DNA of 64,000 nucleotides from Panopea generosa (taxonomy: Eukaryota > Mollusca > Bivalvia > Adapedonta > Hiatellidae), in NCBI GenBank assembly GCA_029582155.1, contig CM055907.1:13103492-13167491 (forward strand). Direction: 5' to 3'. Under the pieces are notes generated by a model. The model saw nothing but the letters and a program-made list of their open reading frames with translations. It did not search any database and had not been told where the DNA came from. The position numbers were made by a program, and so were the translations under genes. Below are positions 10,055-22,361 of the stretch, piece by piece. The stretch's first letter is position 1, and each line of letters opens with the position of its first letter.

Positions 10055-11195
10055 ATGTTGTGTTCAATAGTGGTCTAGTGCAGGCCTTCTAAAATTGCCG
10101 GTTTTTCGGTTTTTGGACCGATTTCTGAAGTTCAAAACCGGTTTTCATTTCAAAGTTTAATAAAAAATCGGTCCAAATATTTTAAAGTTCAATAAAAAAT
10201 CGGTCCAGATATTTTCTATCAGTCGTATAAAATCTCATAAATTGCTCTTATCATGCCATACTGACCTGTGAAATACGCCTTGCGGCAATATCATTTGACC
10301 CAATAATCTGTTTCTTTTGTCACCTGCTGTGCGAAATGATGTAAATTTCGACCAAACCATTGACGGTATTAGGGGAGTTTATCGGAAGAGTCTATCGCTA
10401 TGAAGCACGCCTCCGATGTGTGATCAGCGACCCATAGCATTCTGTCGGTTCATCAAAAGACTGTGTTTGCATCCGTAATTTCTTTGATATACCGCTAACC
10501 AAAGCTGGGACGGTCGGACCAAATTTTGTTTGCGTCATTAAAATATTTGATAAAATGGGCAGTTTGTTTGTTTGTTTCATTTTTTTTAAAAAAATAATTT
10601 AATTATAAAATTGATGACATTAATTAATGAAAGTGAACCCGGACCAATTTTGTTTTGATTTGGGACAGCTTCGGAATGATTTATTTTGGTGGTTGAACCG
10701 TTACATTGGTTTCCACGGTGATTATTTCACGCAGCTTCCGGAACTTGCATCACTTCCGGTTGGATCAATCATTTTTAATATAATGAAAATTATTCAGTAA
10801 CGCGGAAACATAATGTCAGTCATTAAAATGTACACATTGTGGTAAAGTATGTTATAAATAATACACAAATAAACTTGAAATCGTTCCTTATTAATAAATA
10901 AAAGCAGAAAATACATGATGCTGCTGACATGGTGGGTGGGGTATGCATACATGTAAAGGCATAATGTAAGGCAATTTAAGTGATCTTTTTTTAAATAAGT
11001 GCGATTCTTACGGTAGTAAAAAACCTGGACCGATTTGCATTTTGGAATTTTAGAAGGCCTGGTCTAGTGCTATAGTGATAGGCTCACATGTGCAATGTCA
11101 TAGGTTTGATCCATTACTTTGTCATCCCTGAGACTTGAAAAATGGTACTAGAAGATTTCTCACTTTCACTCATCATTGAGATGATGTTTTTAGAT
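10055..11195 (+). mobile_element. SINE-B copy interrupted by a hAT element
   Basis: AGTGGTCTAGTG (10069-10080) and, beyond the insertion, CTATAGTGATAGGCTCACAT, GGTTTGATCC and AAAAATGGTACTAGAAG (to about 11150) together match SINE-B as at 20743. The split falls in the RNA polymerase III A box. Confidence 0.7.
10081..11061. mobile_element. hAT-type non-autonomous transposon, 981 bp, 8-bp target duplication
   Basis: Ends CAGGCCTTCTAAAATT and its inverse AATTTTAGAAGGCCTG are perfect terminal inverted repeats. The flanking 8-bp duplications GTCTAGTG (10073-10080, 11062-11069) fit the hAT superfamily. Near the left end AATAAAAAATCGGTCCA is tandemly repeated. No transposase domain is recognisable inside; a 60-codon minus-strand frame at 10398-10580 has no known motif. 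Confidence 0.85.
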
Positions 11196-11885
11196 ACACA
11201 AAATGAATTTATTTTATGTTTGTTAAAATAAAATATACTGCAGCGTTCATATGGTGGTAACCATTCTCCTATAGCATGTGTAAGGGCCCTGCTTTAAGAG
11301 CAACATTAAAGGGGTTATATTGGCATATTACCGTCAATTCCCTGTCTTAAATACACACGCCCAGCATAAAGATACACTTATAACTTATAGATATACGCGT
11401 CTAAAGTGTTTAATTGCATAATCTCTTTATTACAAACATCGGGTTTCTGAAGCCACATTTTTGTTTTTGTTTACATTCGCCATATTCAACGAACCGCTTT
11501 TGGGTTTCCAATCAATCATTGGATAACATCGTGAAGACTCATTCCCGATCTCATTTTCGAGGCTTTGTTCGGGAAGTTTACGTAGTTCAGTGTAAACATT
11601 GCGCAATACTTTATTGCAGGACGTATTAAAGTTTTGGCCAATATTCAATTAGTGTTTATTTGGTAACTTTCAAGTAAATAATGGTTATACGTCATACATA
11701 AGCATTATTTTGTGCACACTGCATACAGGAAAAGTCTGGATTAACAGCGTGTTTGTGTTACTTGCCGATATAATCACTTTAACACCATGCAACTACAGCA
11801 GCAACATATAACTGATTATGGTAAACACTAGTTAGAAAACCTAGTTTCTGGCAATAGGTATACACAATAGGTTTAGTGATGGTTT
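11196..11885. other. Spacer without recognised features
   Basis: Contains overlapping 71-72 codon frames on opposite strands (11414-11648) with no recognisable motif, splice context or repeat support. Confidence 0.45.
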
Positions 11886-12147
11886 TGATTGATTGAATAT
11901 TTAGCATCATTTTTATGCCATTAAGGGCTAACAGACGATCAGTTAACCTAACCGCTGTTTCCTGGGATCCTGAAAGGTTAACCAGTACACTCGAGCACAC
12001 CCCATCTCCGCAAGTAACTGATAACTTTCCCACTTGTATCAGTGGTGAGAGACAAATGATAATGAGACACAATGTCGTATATCAATCATCACAGAGACTT
12101 GCCGGGCGGGGGATTCAAACTCACGACCCCTGGATTGATAGTCAGAC
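11886..12147 (-). mobile_element. SINE family A, truncated at the tRNA head
   Basis: Minus-strand copy with the TTGATTGAATATT tail at the left and the B-box region (reverse of GAGTTTGAATCCCCC) at the right. It stops at GTCTGACTATC and abuts a Tigger end, so the first ~25 bp of the head are missing. Confidence 0.8.
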
Positions 12148-12148
12148 A

Positions 12149-12211
12149 ACCTGTCTTAAAAGGCCACTTTTGTTCATTCCCTTGACTGGCCGCTCAAAAC
12201 AGGTTTGACTG
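12149..12211. mobile_element. Tigger-type element end fragment
   Basis: ACCTGTCTTAAAAGGCCAC ... GGCCGCTCAAAACAGGTTTG ACTG followed by TA matches the subterminal and terminal repeat of the 5398-6333 element. Only about 63 bp remain, next to a SINE. Confidence 0.7.
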
Positions 12212-12212
12212 T

Positions 12213-13011
12213 ATTTACCTATTAAATGAAAAATATTTTTTTATTTATTTATTACTCAATTAATTGATACTATGAAAATATGTTTTCACATTATCAATAT
12301 CAGTTTGATGTTAAAACATGGAATAGATTTGATATAACTGATTCGAAAAAAAAAAATTCACAGAACATGTCTTTCATAATGAGATAATACTGTTTGTACA
12401 TGTCACTGAAACTATGATATATTTGTACACAAAACATTGTGAGAAAGTAATGTTTATTGATATCTTACTTACTTTATATCACTAATGGTGTGATGACATC
12501 ATTGATAACACTGATATATATACACATGTATGGTGGCATTTATAAAGATTGATGTTCAGTGAGTGTTTCTGTATTTATATATATAGAAGTATACTATATA
12601 CCAGTTAATGTCATCAAATCCCTGCAGATGGTTGGTAATGTTAGAAATGATTCCATTGCATAATTTTATAGAATCTTTATTGTTATTAAATTATCACCAC
12701 CTGTATTTCTCCAAGGTTCTGAGTGATGGAAATAACAATGCCACTGTGGCTGTGCCTGCTGGAAGGGATGTCAAATTGAAAAATAAAACTGGGTAAACTC
12801 AGATTTTATTCAACGATCAAGTTTTAAAGTTCATTCTGCATATTCATTGTTTGATGCAGGTTGTCATTGTCTTTACACCACCTTTATTTTACTGTTGTGA
12901 GAGTTACTCTGGAGGTTTCTACTTCCTGTTATGCAGCTTTGTGTTGGTACACAATACTACTCATTTATTTATTATTTAATATAATGTGCCAAATTATTTA
13001 CCTATTAAGCT
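12213..13011. other. AT-rich spacer
   Basis: No supported gene. Short open frames (for example 12608-12796) have no motif or splice context. Confidence 0.45.
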
Positions 13012-13124
13012 GGGCCCGGTTAGCTCAGTTGGTTATGCGTCTGACTATCAATCCAGGGGTCGTGAGTTTGAATCCCCCGCCCAGCAGCGTTCTCCGTGAT
13101 GATTGATATACAACATTGTGTCAT
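13012..13124 (+). mobile_element. SINE family A, 5' part with intact promoter boxes
   Basis: GGGCCCGG then A box TTAGCTCAGTTGG and B box GAGTTTGAATCCC are all present, followed by TCTCCGTGATGATTGATATA. The copy breaks off at about 13124. Confidence 0.8.
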
Positions 13125-13345
13125 GACAGTAGCTCTGTCTTCATTACGTTTATTAAATTATTAAAATCCAAAGCAGAGCGACATCCTCTAGCAAATAAAG
13201 AGTAAATGTAAGAATGCAAACCCATATGATATAGCTCAGGGCACGTGCCCACTCATATGACAAAATTAACAACATCGAAATAAAAGTGTACACACCGACG
13301 TATGACAGTACCTGTTTCTTTTTAGTATATTTTCATTTACTTGGG

Positions 13346-13543
13346 TCTCCGTGATGATGGATATACGGCATTGCGTTTCATTATCATTCGTCTCTCACCA
13401 CTGATTCAAGTGGGAAAGTTATCAGTTACTTGAGGAAATGGGGTGTGCTTGAGTACTGGTTAATCCCAGGAAACAGTGGTTAGGTTAACTGATCGTCTGT
13501 TAGCTCTCGATGGCATAAAATGACGCTAAATATGCAATCAATG
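13346..13543 (+). mobile_element. SINE family A, 5'-truncated copy
   Basis: Starts TCTCCGTGATGATGG and runs through the family body to GCAATCAATGC. Its start overlaps the portion already present in the copy at 13012-13124, so these are two insertions rather than one interrupted element. Confidence 0.75.
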
Positions 13544-13545
13544 CT

Positions 13546-13577
13546 TAATAGAGGTGACCACTTACACAGGTTTGACT
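13546..13577. mobile_element. Tigger-type terminal repeat fragment
   Basis: AGGTGACCACTTACACAGGT TTGACTA resembles the right end of the element at 5398-6333. As at 12149, the fragment directly abuts a family A SINE. Confidence 0.55.
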
Positions 13578-13689
13578 ATTACACATAGAATGCTGTAAGA
13601 TGGGCATAGTGCCACTTAAGCAAAGCAATATCTTTAATTTTTGTTTTACAGTTATTTGTTTAATTTCATTTCTTTAAAACTATGTTAAC

Positions 13690-14753
13690 TGTCTGTCACA
13701 CATATTGTGTGTCCATGTATGTTAGAAGCCCTCATGGATCTCTGCATCTGTCACACATATTGTGTGTCCATGTCAGATCCATTATGTTAGAAGCCCTCAC
13801 GGATCTCTGTCTGTCACACATATTGTGTGTCCATGTAAGATCCATTATGTTAGAAGCCCTCATGGATCTCTGTCTGTCACACATATTGTGTGTCCATGTA
13901 AGATCCATTATGTTAGAAGCCCTCATGGATCTCTGTCTGTCACACATATTGTGTGTCCATGTAAGATCCATTATGTTAGAAGCCCTCACGGATCTCTGTC
14001 TGTCACACATATTGTGTGTCCATGTAAGATCCATTATGTTAGAAGCCCTCACGGATCTCTGTCTGTCACACATATTGTGTGTCCATGTAAGATCCATTAT
14101 GTTAGAAGCCCTCATGGATCTCTGTCTGTCACACATATTGTGTGTCCATGTAAGATCCATTATGTTAGAAGCCCTCACGGATCTCTGTCTGTCACACATA
14201 TTGTGTGTCCATGTAAGATCCATTATGTTAGAAGCCCTCACGGATCTCTGTCTGTCACACATATTGTGTGTCCATGTAAGATCCATTATGTTAGAAGCCC
14301 TCACGGATCTCTGTCTGTCACACATATTGTGTGTCCATGTAAGATCCATTATGTTAGAAGCCCTCACGGATCTCTGTCTGTCACACATATTGTGTGTCCA
14401 TGTAAGATCCATTATGTTAGAAACCCTCACAGATCTCTGTCTGTCACACATATTGTGTGTCCATGTAAGATCCATTATGTTAGAAGCCCTCACGGATCTC
14501 TGTCTGTCACACATATTGTGTGTCCATGTAAGATCCATTATGTTAGAAGCCCTCACGGATCTCTGTCTGTCACACATATTGTGTGTCCATGTAAGATCCA
14601 TTATGTTAGAAGCCCTCATGGATTTCTGTCTGTCACACATATTGTGTGTCCATGTAAGATCCATTATGTTAGAAGCCCTCATGGATTTCTGTCTGTCACA
14701 CATATTGTGTGTCCATGTAAGATCCATTATGTTAGAAGCCCTCACAGATCTCC
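13690..14753. repeat. 63-bp tandem array, 17 units, open on both strands
   Basis: CACACATATTGTGTGTCC recurs every 63 bp from 13752 to 14697 (15 exact periods), preceded by one 55-bp variant unit. Because 63 is a multiple of 3 and the unit has no stop in several frames, frames of 337-358 codons exist on both strands. None has splice context, a signal or a known domain, so they are treated as by-products. Each unit carries a GGATC...GATCC pair bracketing a CACAC...GTGTG hairpin. Confidence 0.92.
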
Positions 14754-15885
14754 GTTAAAATTAAAACAATTGTGTTGTCCCAGATTATGACCAATGAAAC
14801 TTTTGCAGTTAGTTATTGGATAATTTATAATAAACATTGAAAACAGATGAAAATAAAGCAAATTTTCATATAAACGATACAAAATACAGATGTCAGGTAA
14901 AATAAGTTTTATAAAAAGCAGCTGTGTTTTATTCAAACAGTATATTTAAAAAAGTAATTTTTCCGAAAATTTGTATTTTTCTGTTCTGTTTACAAGACTT
15001 GAGATTCAGAACTTTAAAAGATTGATGGTTAACAGACTCGTGTGTTTCTATGAATACATAAGTTTGATCATTTTTGCTTATCTGAGCAAACCTTAAATGA
15101 GCTATTCCTAGCTCTGAGGTTAAACCATTTTTGAGCTTAGCTCCAAATAGTACTCCACATAATTCCCAGGATTCATATAAAAATACATATTAAATTAAAA
15201 TACATGAGTTGGCCTTGAATTAGAAAATATTAATGCAGATTTGTGTTATAGAAAGTTAAAGGTATCAACTTTGTTTAATATAGTTATAAAGAGACAATAA
15301 TATGTCGTGGAACAAAATTTTATAACCGCGGGCCCTGTATTAGGTTGTTTTGTTCACAGTTTATTTGAATGATTTCTCTGAAACCAAAAGACATATTTTA
15401 TTGAAAGTTGGTCATTATTTTCAATGGACATCATAACAAAAAATAGACTTAATTTGCAAAAATGCCATCTCTGAATTTTTTAAGCTTATTGTATGCTGAT
15501 CGTATTTTATGTGCATAATCTTTGGTCAGTTTGCATTTTTTATTTAAAAAAATAATATTAAGATGGCTGCCATGAGACTGCAAAGCTTGCTTTGAGGAAA
15601 TATGTAAAGAAAAAATCTACTTAAGAACTGCTGAATTGTTTTTATTTGGTCAAAATGTATCTTAGGTGATGTGCTTTCAGAATTGATGGTAGAAATAGAC
15701 TCAAATTGAAAATATTTAATGAAACCACTTATTCAGTGTTGATCATTTCCATGTGCATGATCTTTGGTGTAAACTTTATCATGTTCATGTTTGTCATTCT
15801 CTTAAAATATTCCAGATAGCCACCATAGGGCTGCAAAGTTTTTATGTAGATCATGCATGTCGTATGAGGTGACAAATTAAGAACT
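14754..15885. repeat. Degenerate repeat-like spacer
   Basis: No gene. Two related blocks, around 15340-15600 and 15660-15850, share wording such as AGATGGCTGCCATGAGACTG versus AGATAGCCACCATAGGGCTG, suggesting an old internally repeated element. Confidence 0.35.
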
Positions 15886-16126
15886 TTAACCCTTTACTTC
15901 ATATAGACGCCTTTTGACACCTCTAATATAGATGCCTCTGGACACCTAATATAGAAGGCTTTTGAATTATTCGGTGAATTATGTTTATATTAACTGACAG
16001 AGTGGAAAACAGCGCAGGAAGTGTTCAGATTGCTCGTTATGAGCAATCTGAACTCTTCCTGCACTGTTTTCAAAGGCCTTCTGTGATTGGTGCGGGAAAA
16101 CATGTATCTATGGAGTAAAGGGTTAA
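15886..16126 (-). mobile_element. piggyBac-type MITE, copy 1 (TTAA flanked)
   Basis: Element 15890-16122 has CCCTTTACT / AGTAAAGGG ends and TTAA on both sides, the exact target duplication of piggyBac elements. Centre: a perfect palindrome CAGATTGCTCG...CGAGCAATCTG type hairpin (16027-16051). Inverted relative to the copies at 18086 and 32921. Confidence 0.88.
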
Positions 16127-16372
16127 AACATTTATCATTGGCCAGAACTTTATTTTCGCAATCATTCGGCAGTTCCAACCCTCCAACATTTCCTCTCAAT
16201 TGCAATCATGTTCACTGTTCTAATGTTTACTATAAATAATTATTATGAAATCATGTCAGTCCAATGAAGACACATTTCAAATTGTTGTAAATTCTGTTCA
16301 GATTTTATGTGACAGGTTAACCAGAAGTTACGTGTTACCAAGTTAAATATTATTAAACCGTTTTTAGTATTT

Positions 16373-17366
16373 TTAGCTCACCTGAGCCAAAAGCTCACAG
16401 GTGAGCTTTTGTGATCGCCTGGTGTTCGTTATCTGTCTTCCGTCGTTTACTTGTAGCTTCTAACAACTTTTCCCCTGAAACCATTTGGCCAGTTTTGATA
16501 TAACTTCAAAGAAATGTTCCTTGGGTGACCCTCTACCAAGTTTATTCAAGCAATCTTGATTCGTCAAAAAACATGGCTGCCAGGGGGCGGGGCAAGTTTA
16601 ATTAGTAAAAACTTAAAAAGTTTTCTTGTCAGAAACTACTGTCTCGATTTTAAAATAATTTAACAGAAATGTTCCTTGGGTGACCCTCTACCAAGTTTGT
16701 TCAAGCCATCTTGATTCATCAAAAAACATGGTGACCAGAGGGGTGGGGTTAGTTAACTATATAAGCTTTAGTAAAATACTTAAAAAATCTTCTTGTCAGA
16801 AACTACTGGCTCGATTTTAAAATAATTTTACAGAAATGTTCTTTGGAGGCTCTTTCACCAAGTTTGTTCAAACCATAGTGATTAGCCAAAAAACATGACG
16901 GCCAGGGGGTGGGGTTAGTTTACTATATAAGCTATAGTAAAAACTTTAAAAATCTTCTTGTCAGAAACCACCAGATCAATTTTAAAACAATTTTGCAGAA
17001 ATGTTCCTTGGGTGGCCCTCCACCAAGTTTGTTCAAGCTGTTGTGATTTGTTTAAAAACATGACCACCACAGTGAGATGCTAGTTTACTGTATAGGCAGC
17101 TATAGTAAAAACTTCAAAAGCCTTCTTGTCAGAATACACTGACCTGATTTTGATGTAATTTTACTGACATTTACCATGGTTGAACCTCTACCAAGTTTGA
17201 ACTATTCTACGCATCTGTTACATGTTCAAAACAAATCAAAATTCTAACTACTTGTCCATCATGTTTTTCTGGAATTTTGAGTGTACATGTATTATATAAT
17301 CTACTTAAGTTGGGTGATGCAAGGTCAGTCAGGTGAGCGATATAGGGCCAACTTGGCCCTCTTATT
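16373..17366 (+). mobile_element. Bivalve-type interspersed repeat with internal ~180-bp units, copy 1
   Basis: Begins TTAGCTCACCTGAGCC with an AGCTCACCTG / CAGGTGAGCT hairpin and ends CAGGTGAGCGATATAGGGCC. Between are several units sharing AAATGTTCCTTGGGTGACCC, CTACCAAGTTTGTTCAAGCC and TCTTCTTGTCAGAAACTACT. A longer copy is at 43022-44576. Mechanism unknown. Confidence 0.75.
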
Positions 17367-17564
17367 GTGTATTTTGTTACTTTCAAATTTTGTAATAAAG
17401 AGAAAACTTTTCATTAATATAAACTTTAAACAGGAAGTCTATTTACATAACTGGACTGGTACACATAATTTGTTCAATTCACCATTTTTACACTTACCAT
17501 TTAACAGGATCAGTCTATGGTGTTTAATTTAATATGGAAATATTTGTATTGTCTCAAGTTAATT

Positions 17565-17835
17565 ATGCTTCCCTAAAGGGGGGAAGCATATAGTGGCTGC
17601 TTTGTCCGTCTGTGCGTGCTTCTTTCTGTCCCCAAGTTCTTGTCCGGGCTATTTCTCTACAACCTCTGCTTGGAATTTTATGAAACTTGCTAGGATGCAT
17701 CATTACCAAGTGCAGATGTGTATATTGTCTTTTTTTTCCAGTTCAATGAGTTTTCACAGAGTGATGGCCCTTTGATTCTGTCAAACACTCACTTGGGGAG
17801 CATCCATCGGTTCCACCGATATTTTCTTGTTATAT
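17565..17835 (+). mobile_element. Interspersed repeat with GCTTCCC/GGGGAAGC hairpin
   Basis: TATGCTTCCCTAAAGGGGGG then AAGCATA forms a hairpin at the left. A TGTCCGTCTGTGCG stretch and TTCTCTACAACCTCTGCTTGG follow, in the style of the repeat at 16373. A 60-codon open frame inside is not supported as a gene. Confidence 0.5.
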
Positions 17836-18085
17836 TTTTAGCTCTTCTGGCCAGAGTTCAGAAATCTGGAACCTTTTTTGTACAAATTTGAGTTTAACAT
17901 GAAAAAAATTAATAACCTCGAGTCAGAGTTTCTGGTTCATATTCATTTGTTTTGATTTTTCAATATGTATGTTATTTGAATCATTTAATCTTTGTAAAAA
18001 TGAATAACCGCTTACCTGTGACACTTACCAAAACAGTGATTTTTGTGTGTATTTTTATGCCTTTTGATATCCAAGTCCACTTGTT

Positions 18086-18312
18086 TTAACCCTTTACTCC
18101 ATAGATACGCATCCCGCACCAATCACAGAATGCCTTTGAAAACAGTGCAGGAAGAGTTCTGATTGCTCGTAACAAGCAATCTGAACACTTCTTGCTCTGT
18201 TTTCCACTCTGTCAGTTAATATAAACATAATTCACCCATTGCTGATACGTGGTGAATTAATACTTTCAATATTAGAGGTGTCTTAAGGCGTCTATATGAA
18301 GTAAAGGGTTAA
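18086..18312 (+). mobile_element. piggyBac-type MITE, copy 2
   Basis: Element 18090-18308 with CCCTTTACT ends and TTAA duplications at 18086-18089 and 18309-18312. Shares the ATAGATACGC, AATCACAGAATGCC and GATTGCTCGTAACAAGCAATC segments with the other copies; the central palindrome has one mismatch. Confidence 0.88.
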
Positions 18313-18499
18313 GAATTGAAACATTGTGAAATGGCTACTATTTTACAAACACTTTACTGTCATGGTTTGTTGATATAAACTAAGATGTAAATATTATTGT
18401 AAATATGATCATTAGTTAAAGGTATCCTCTCGATAAAGATATATTTGCCAAAATTCATATAAAAAGAAAATAACGTTTTTGGTGTAGTGATAGCATCTA

Positions 18500-20140
18500 A
18501 CCTATATCCACCAGAGTTTAAGTTTGTTCAAGTAAAGGGACTAGGGTCTATTGTCATCCGTCGTCTTTCCTCTGTTGTCCGTTAGCAGCACTTTCTCTGC
18601 AACCACTAGGCAAATTGAACCCAAAACTTCACATTGATGTTTCTATTGCCAAGGAGAATACACAGAATTTTTTTTTTTCGATGAGAAATTCAAGATGGGT
18701 CACCATTACTTTAAATAGTAATTTAAAAATTCAATAATAACCAACTAGAGTTCTATTACATTTGTTCAAATGATGTCCTCTGGGGGTTAAGATAACCCTG
18801 CCCCATGGGTTCAGTTTAAGGTGACACAGTTATGTCATTATAATGAACATATTTTTTTTTTTTTTAAAAAAGGAACTGGTTTTGCTTATATTTTCACAAG
18901 AAGCATTATTTAGTCAAGGAGGTTCAGATTTGTAAAATGACTGGGTTCCACTGTCTAAAGGAATCAGAAGGGGCCCAAAAGGGTAAAAATTGAGTATTAC
19001 AAAAATTGTTTTTCTATGAACTAGTCAGTTAAATTAGTTCATATTTGGCATAAACTATGCCTATGTGTAGGGATTTGAATTAAGATAAAAAATTTAGTGG
19101 CTAATATTTATAGGGGCCCTATAAGGGGACTGAAAGTTTTACATAGGAATACTATGGGAAAACAGAAAATTCTAATTTTTTCACCCATTTAGGCCAAATT
19201 ATTATTCAATTTGAGTTCTGTAGCATCATCTAATTAAGAAAAATAAGATTTGGTTCAATAAGGAGAATTGATTTTCCATAAGGGGCCAGGGTTGGTCACA
19301 AAAGGGCTAAATTTGAAAATTCTCAAAAATCTTATTCTCAACAATCAGTCGGTCAAATTTGTTCATGTTTGATATAAATTATCCTTATGATTTAATAAGA
19401 GTTTTTAATTTGTACAAATAAAGCGGTACTTGGATATATACAGGCCCTGTACTTAGGAGACTTAAAGTTTTACATAGGAATACTATGGGAAAAACAGAAA
19501 ATTCTCTTTTTTATGGCCATTTGTGTAAATATGTTGTTAAGTTTGAGATCTAAAGCATTGTCTAGTAACGATTTTGTTCAATAAAGATTTAATTTCCATA
19601 AGGAGCAAGCGAGGGGTCAATATAGTTAAAATTGGGAATTTTCATAAATCTTGTCTTAATAAATTTTCTGTCAAATTAACTTCATATGATAAGAATTATC
19701 TTTACATCAGCAAGGTATTGGAGATTCCGCAAATAAAGGGGCTGAAATAAATAGGGACCATGAAAGGGGACAACTGAAAATTTTCTTTTTTGCATCCATG
19801 TGTAAAAAAAAAAAATTCTATTTAAAATCTAAAGCATTTCTGCTCAATAGAAAATCCCTATGAGTGGGTGATTGGAGTTTTGACAAATGAAGGGAATGGG
19901 ATGTATAAGGGTCCTGTATGGGTACTATATTTTTTTATAGAAGAATGATATGGGAATTTACACTATTTTCTTTTCATAGCAATTAACTTTTTGTTCAGTA
20001 AAGGTGTGTTGGGATTTTTATCCATTCATCCTGAAGATGACCCCTAAAGTGGGTTCATATTGTGAAATGTCAAGAGTGCTATGGCCACTATTATCCAGTA
20101 GAGCATCCTCAGTTCCTCTTGTGTCTCTTGTTTAACATGC
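18500..20140 (+). repeat. Long degenerate internally repeated element
   Basis: No open frame. TACATAGGAATACTATGGGA followed by AACAGAAAATTCT occurs at 19140 and again at 19471, a ~331-bp period. GTCATCCGTCGTC and CTCTGCAACCACTAGGCAAA near the start resemble the entry of the 16373 family. Probably an old member of a bivalve repeat superfamily. Confidence 0.45.
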
Positions 20141-20730
20141 TATGGGGAAAACAGGTTTTTCTCATCTATAAGTTCATCGTAGGCTTAGTCCATTAAAAAT
20201 TCGAAAGTAAGTGACAGGTTAAAACAGGTGACAACTGTTTTCAGTTATCTGAACTGGGTTTGTTCATGTTTATCATTTTAAAACAATTGTATGATACTCA
20301 AGGGTGAACAACATTGTGGCCCAATGCTCAACTAGTCTAAATGAACTAGGCTGTCACTTCAGACTTTTGAACACCTTGTTATTTAATATCAAAATTTTAG
20401 GAATACTATCTCCAGCATGTTCTGCTTGTTCCAGATATATTGCTCTTTGATCTGTTTTTATAACCTATTTGTAATAGCCAGTAGTGATATTCAAAACATA
20501 GAACTGTTGTCTCCAGAACATATTCAATAAAACTTTCTTTGTGCCCCTGATTATTCATTCATTCTTAACTCTTGTAACAGTTCTTCTGAGATTCTGTGAT
20601 TTCAGATATTGATAACTGATTCAAGAGAAATGATCTTCAAATCTATTTTCTTTCTATGCATAATGCCATCCTTAAAGCTGTTTCCTGTTCTCCTCCAGTA
20701 AATTTCATGTGGGTGGATAGGTAGCTTTTA

Positions 20731-21062
20731 TTTATTTTTAACGACTGCGGTGTGGTCTAGTGGTAGAGCATCCGCCTCACATGCGGAAGGTCGTGGATTC
20801 AATCCCCGGCCGGGTCATACCAAAGACTTTAAAAATGGTACTAGAAGCTTCCTCGCTTGATGTCAGCATTTAGAGGAGAGTTCTAGGTCTGGTCGGCCTG
20901 GTGTCAGTATAATGTGACTGGGTGGGGTATCATACCATATGTGATACTCCAGTGTGACAGCGCTTAGAATACTGTCTCAAGTAGACACCATCGCGACATG
21001 ACTGAAAAATTGTTGAAAGCGACGCTAAACACCATACAACAACAACAACATTTATTTTTAAC
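20731..21062 (+). mobile_element. SINE family B, full length, 12-bp target duplications
   Basis: Body 20743-21050, flanked by TTTATTTTTAAC (20731-20742, 21051-21062). The head folds tRNA-like: A box TGGTCTAGTGGTAGAGC, anticodon stem TCCGC/GCGGA with loop CTCACAT (CAC, Val-like), B box GGATTCAATCC. The body ends ACCATACAACAACAACAAC. Related copies at 10055, 32055 and a deleted one at 37509. Confidence 0.92.
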
Positions 21063-21109
21063 CTGACTGTTCCATGAATTTGGGAGTTTTTGTTTCTTGG
21101 TGTCTGCTT

Positions 21110-21890
21110 CCCGTCCCACCTGTGTTAAAGATTTTTAAATTGTTTATAAATGTGCATGACTTGCAGTTATATGGATGGAACTTGGCTTAAGTGTGCGTTC
21201 TTATACTCAGAGGCAGTATGTAGCATATTGGGGTCCTAAATTCAAAGTCAAGGTCATATTGCAGGATGAAACAGTCACAGTTACCTTTAAACTTTGCCTT
21301 AGTTTTTTAACCTGTTCATAAGTGTGCTTGGCTTGCAGTTATATAGATTGAATGTAGCATAGGTGTGGATGCTTATACTCTGAAGCAGTATGTAACATAC
21401 TGGGGTTCCTTTATTCAATGTCAAGGTCATTTTGCAGGTGAAAACGTCATACCTGCCTTTATCCTTTTTGTTAAAGTTTTTTTAAGCAGTTATATGGATG
21501 GAATTTAATGGCACAAGTGTGTGTGCTTATACTTAGAGGAAGTATGTGACATATTGGGCTAAAGGTCATATGTAGGGCAAAAAGGTCACTGTTGCCTTAT
21601 AAACTTTGTGGTAAAGTTTTTTAAATATTTATAAGTGCACATGGCATGCAGGATGAAAAGGTCATATTTTGTCTTTAAACTCTGCATTAAAGATTGGATG
21701 CAAGTTGCCGTTTACTGTGCATGCTAACAGTTACTTGGCATGTTACTTGTCACAAGGGTTTATGCTTATACTTTTAGTCATTTTTCTACCAAAAAAGAGC
21801 TGCTATATTAAGGTTCAAAGGCCAAATATCAAAATGAAAAGAAGAAATTGGGCTGTATGTTAAAGTTTTGGTGCAAGTTGTTTATATGGA
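21110..21890 (+). repeat. Degenerate ~160-190-bp tandem repeat, about 4 units
   Basis: GGCTTGCAGTTATATGGATG, CTTATACTC(A/T)GA(G/A)GCAGTATGTA and GGTCATATTGCAGG recur near 21150, 21330, 21480 and 21640 with much divergence. No gene; the 64-codon frame at 21669 is unsupported. Confidence 0.55.
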
Positions 21891-22361
21891 CATTTCTTTC
21901 AATTTTGTTATATTAATTTTCAGCCAAATGTTTGTTTTTGTTTTTTTTAAATGTGTATCATATAGAATGACTTTCGGGTTTAGTATCTTAGTAATTTTGG
22001 AGCTTAAAACTGTTATTGGGAATTAATATGAATTAAACTGACAGTAAGAAGAAAACTCTTATAGATAAATGTTATTGTGGATTTACATTTAAAGAAGTGT
22101 TCATAGTGTTTCAGCCTTTCAACAAATATTCAAGAAAAAAATAACTTTTGTTTGAGGAAACTTAAAACCTGTTTTTTACTTTTATAATCAGGTCAACGTA
22201 CAAGTTGTCTTCAGTCATTATAAAGTAATATAAAAATTCTATAATTACTAATATACACTATGGTTAACTTGTGAACACTATAAATTAAATGCAATCTTTA
22301 TCATGACCTTCTTAAACATCAGGACACCTTAAAAATTTAACAATTTATTATTATATCTGTT

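Noticed and set aside
11414-11648. Overlapping frames on both strands, possible exon
   Set aside because: Neither frame has recognisable residues or convincing splice sites.
13682-14790. Frames of 337-358 codons on both strands as repeat-protein genes
   Set aside because: They are products of a 63-bp array with no stop in its unit; both strands are equally open, and there is no splice context, signal or domain.
20743-20815. Functional tRNA gene (also the heads at 13012 and 32055)
   Set aside because: The tRNA-like heads run straight into SINE bodies, lack clean acceptor-stem pairing, and the elements are flanked by target duplications.
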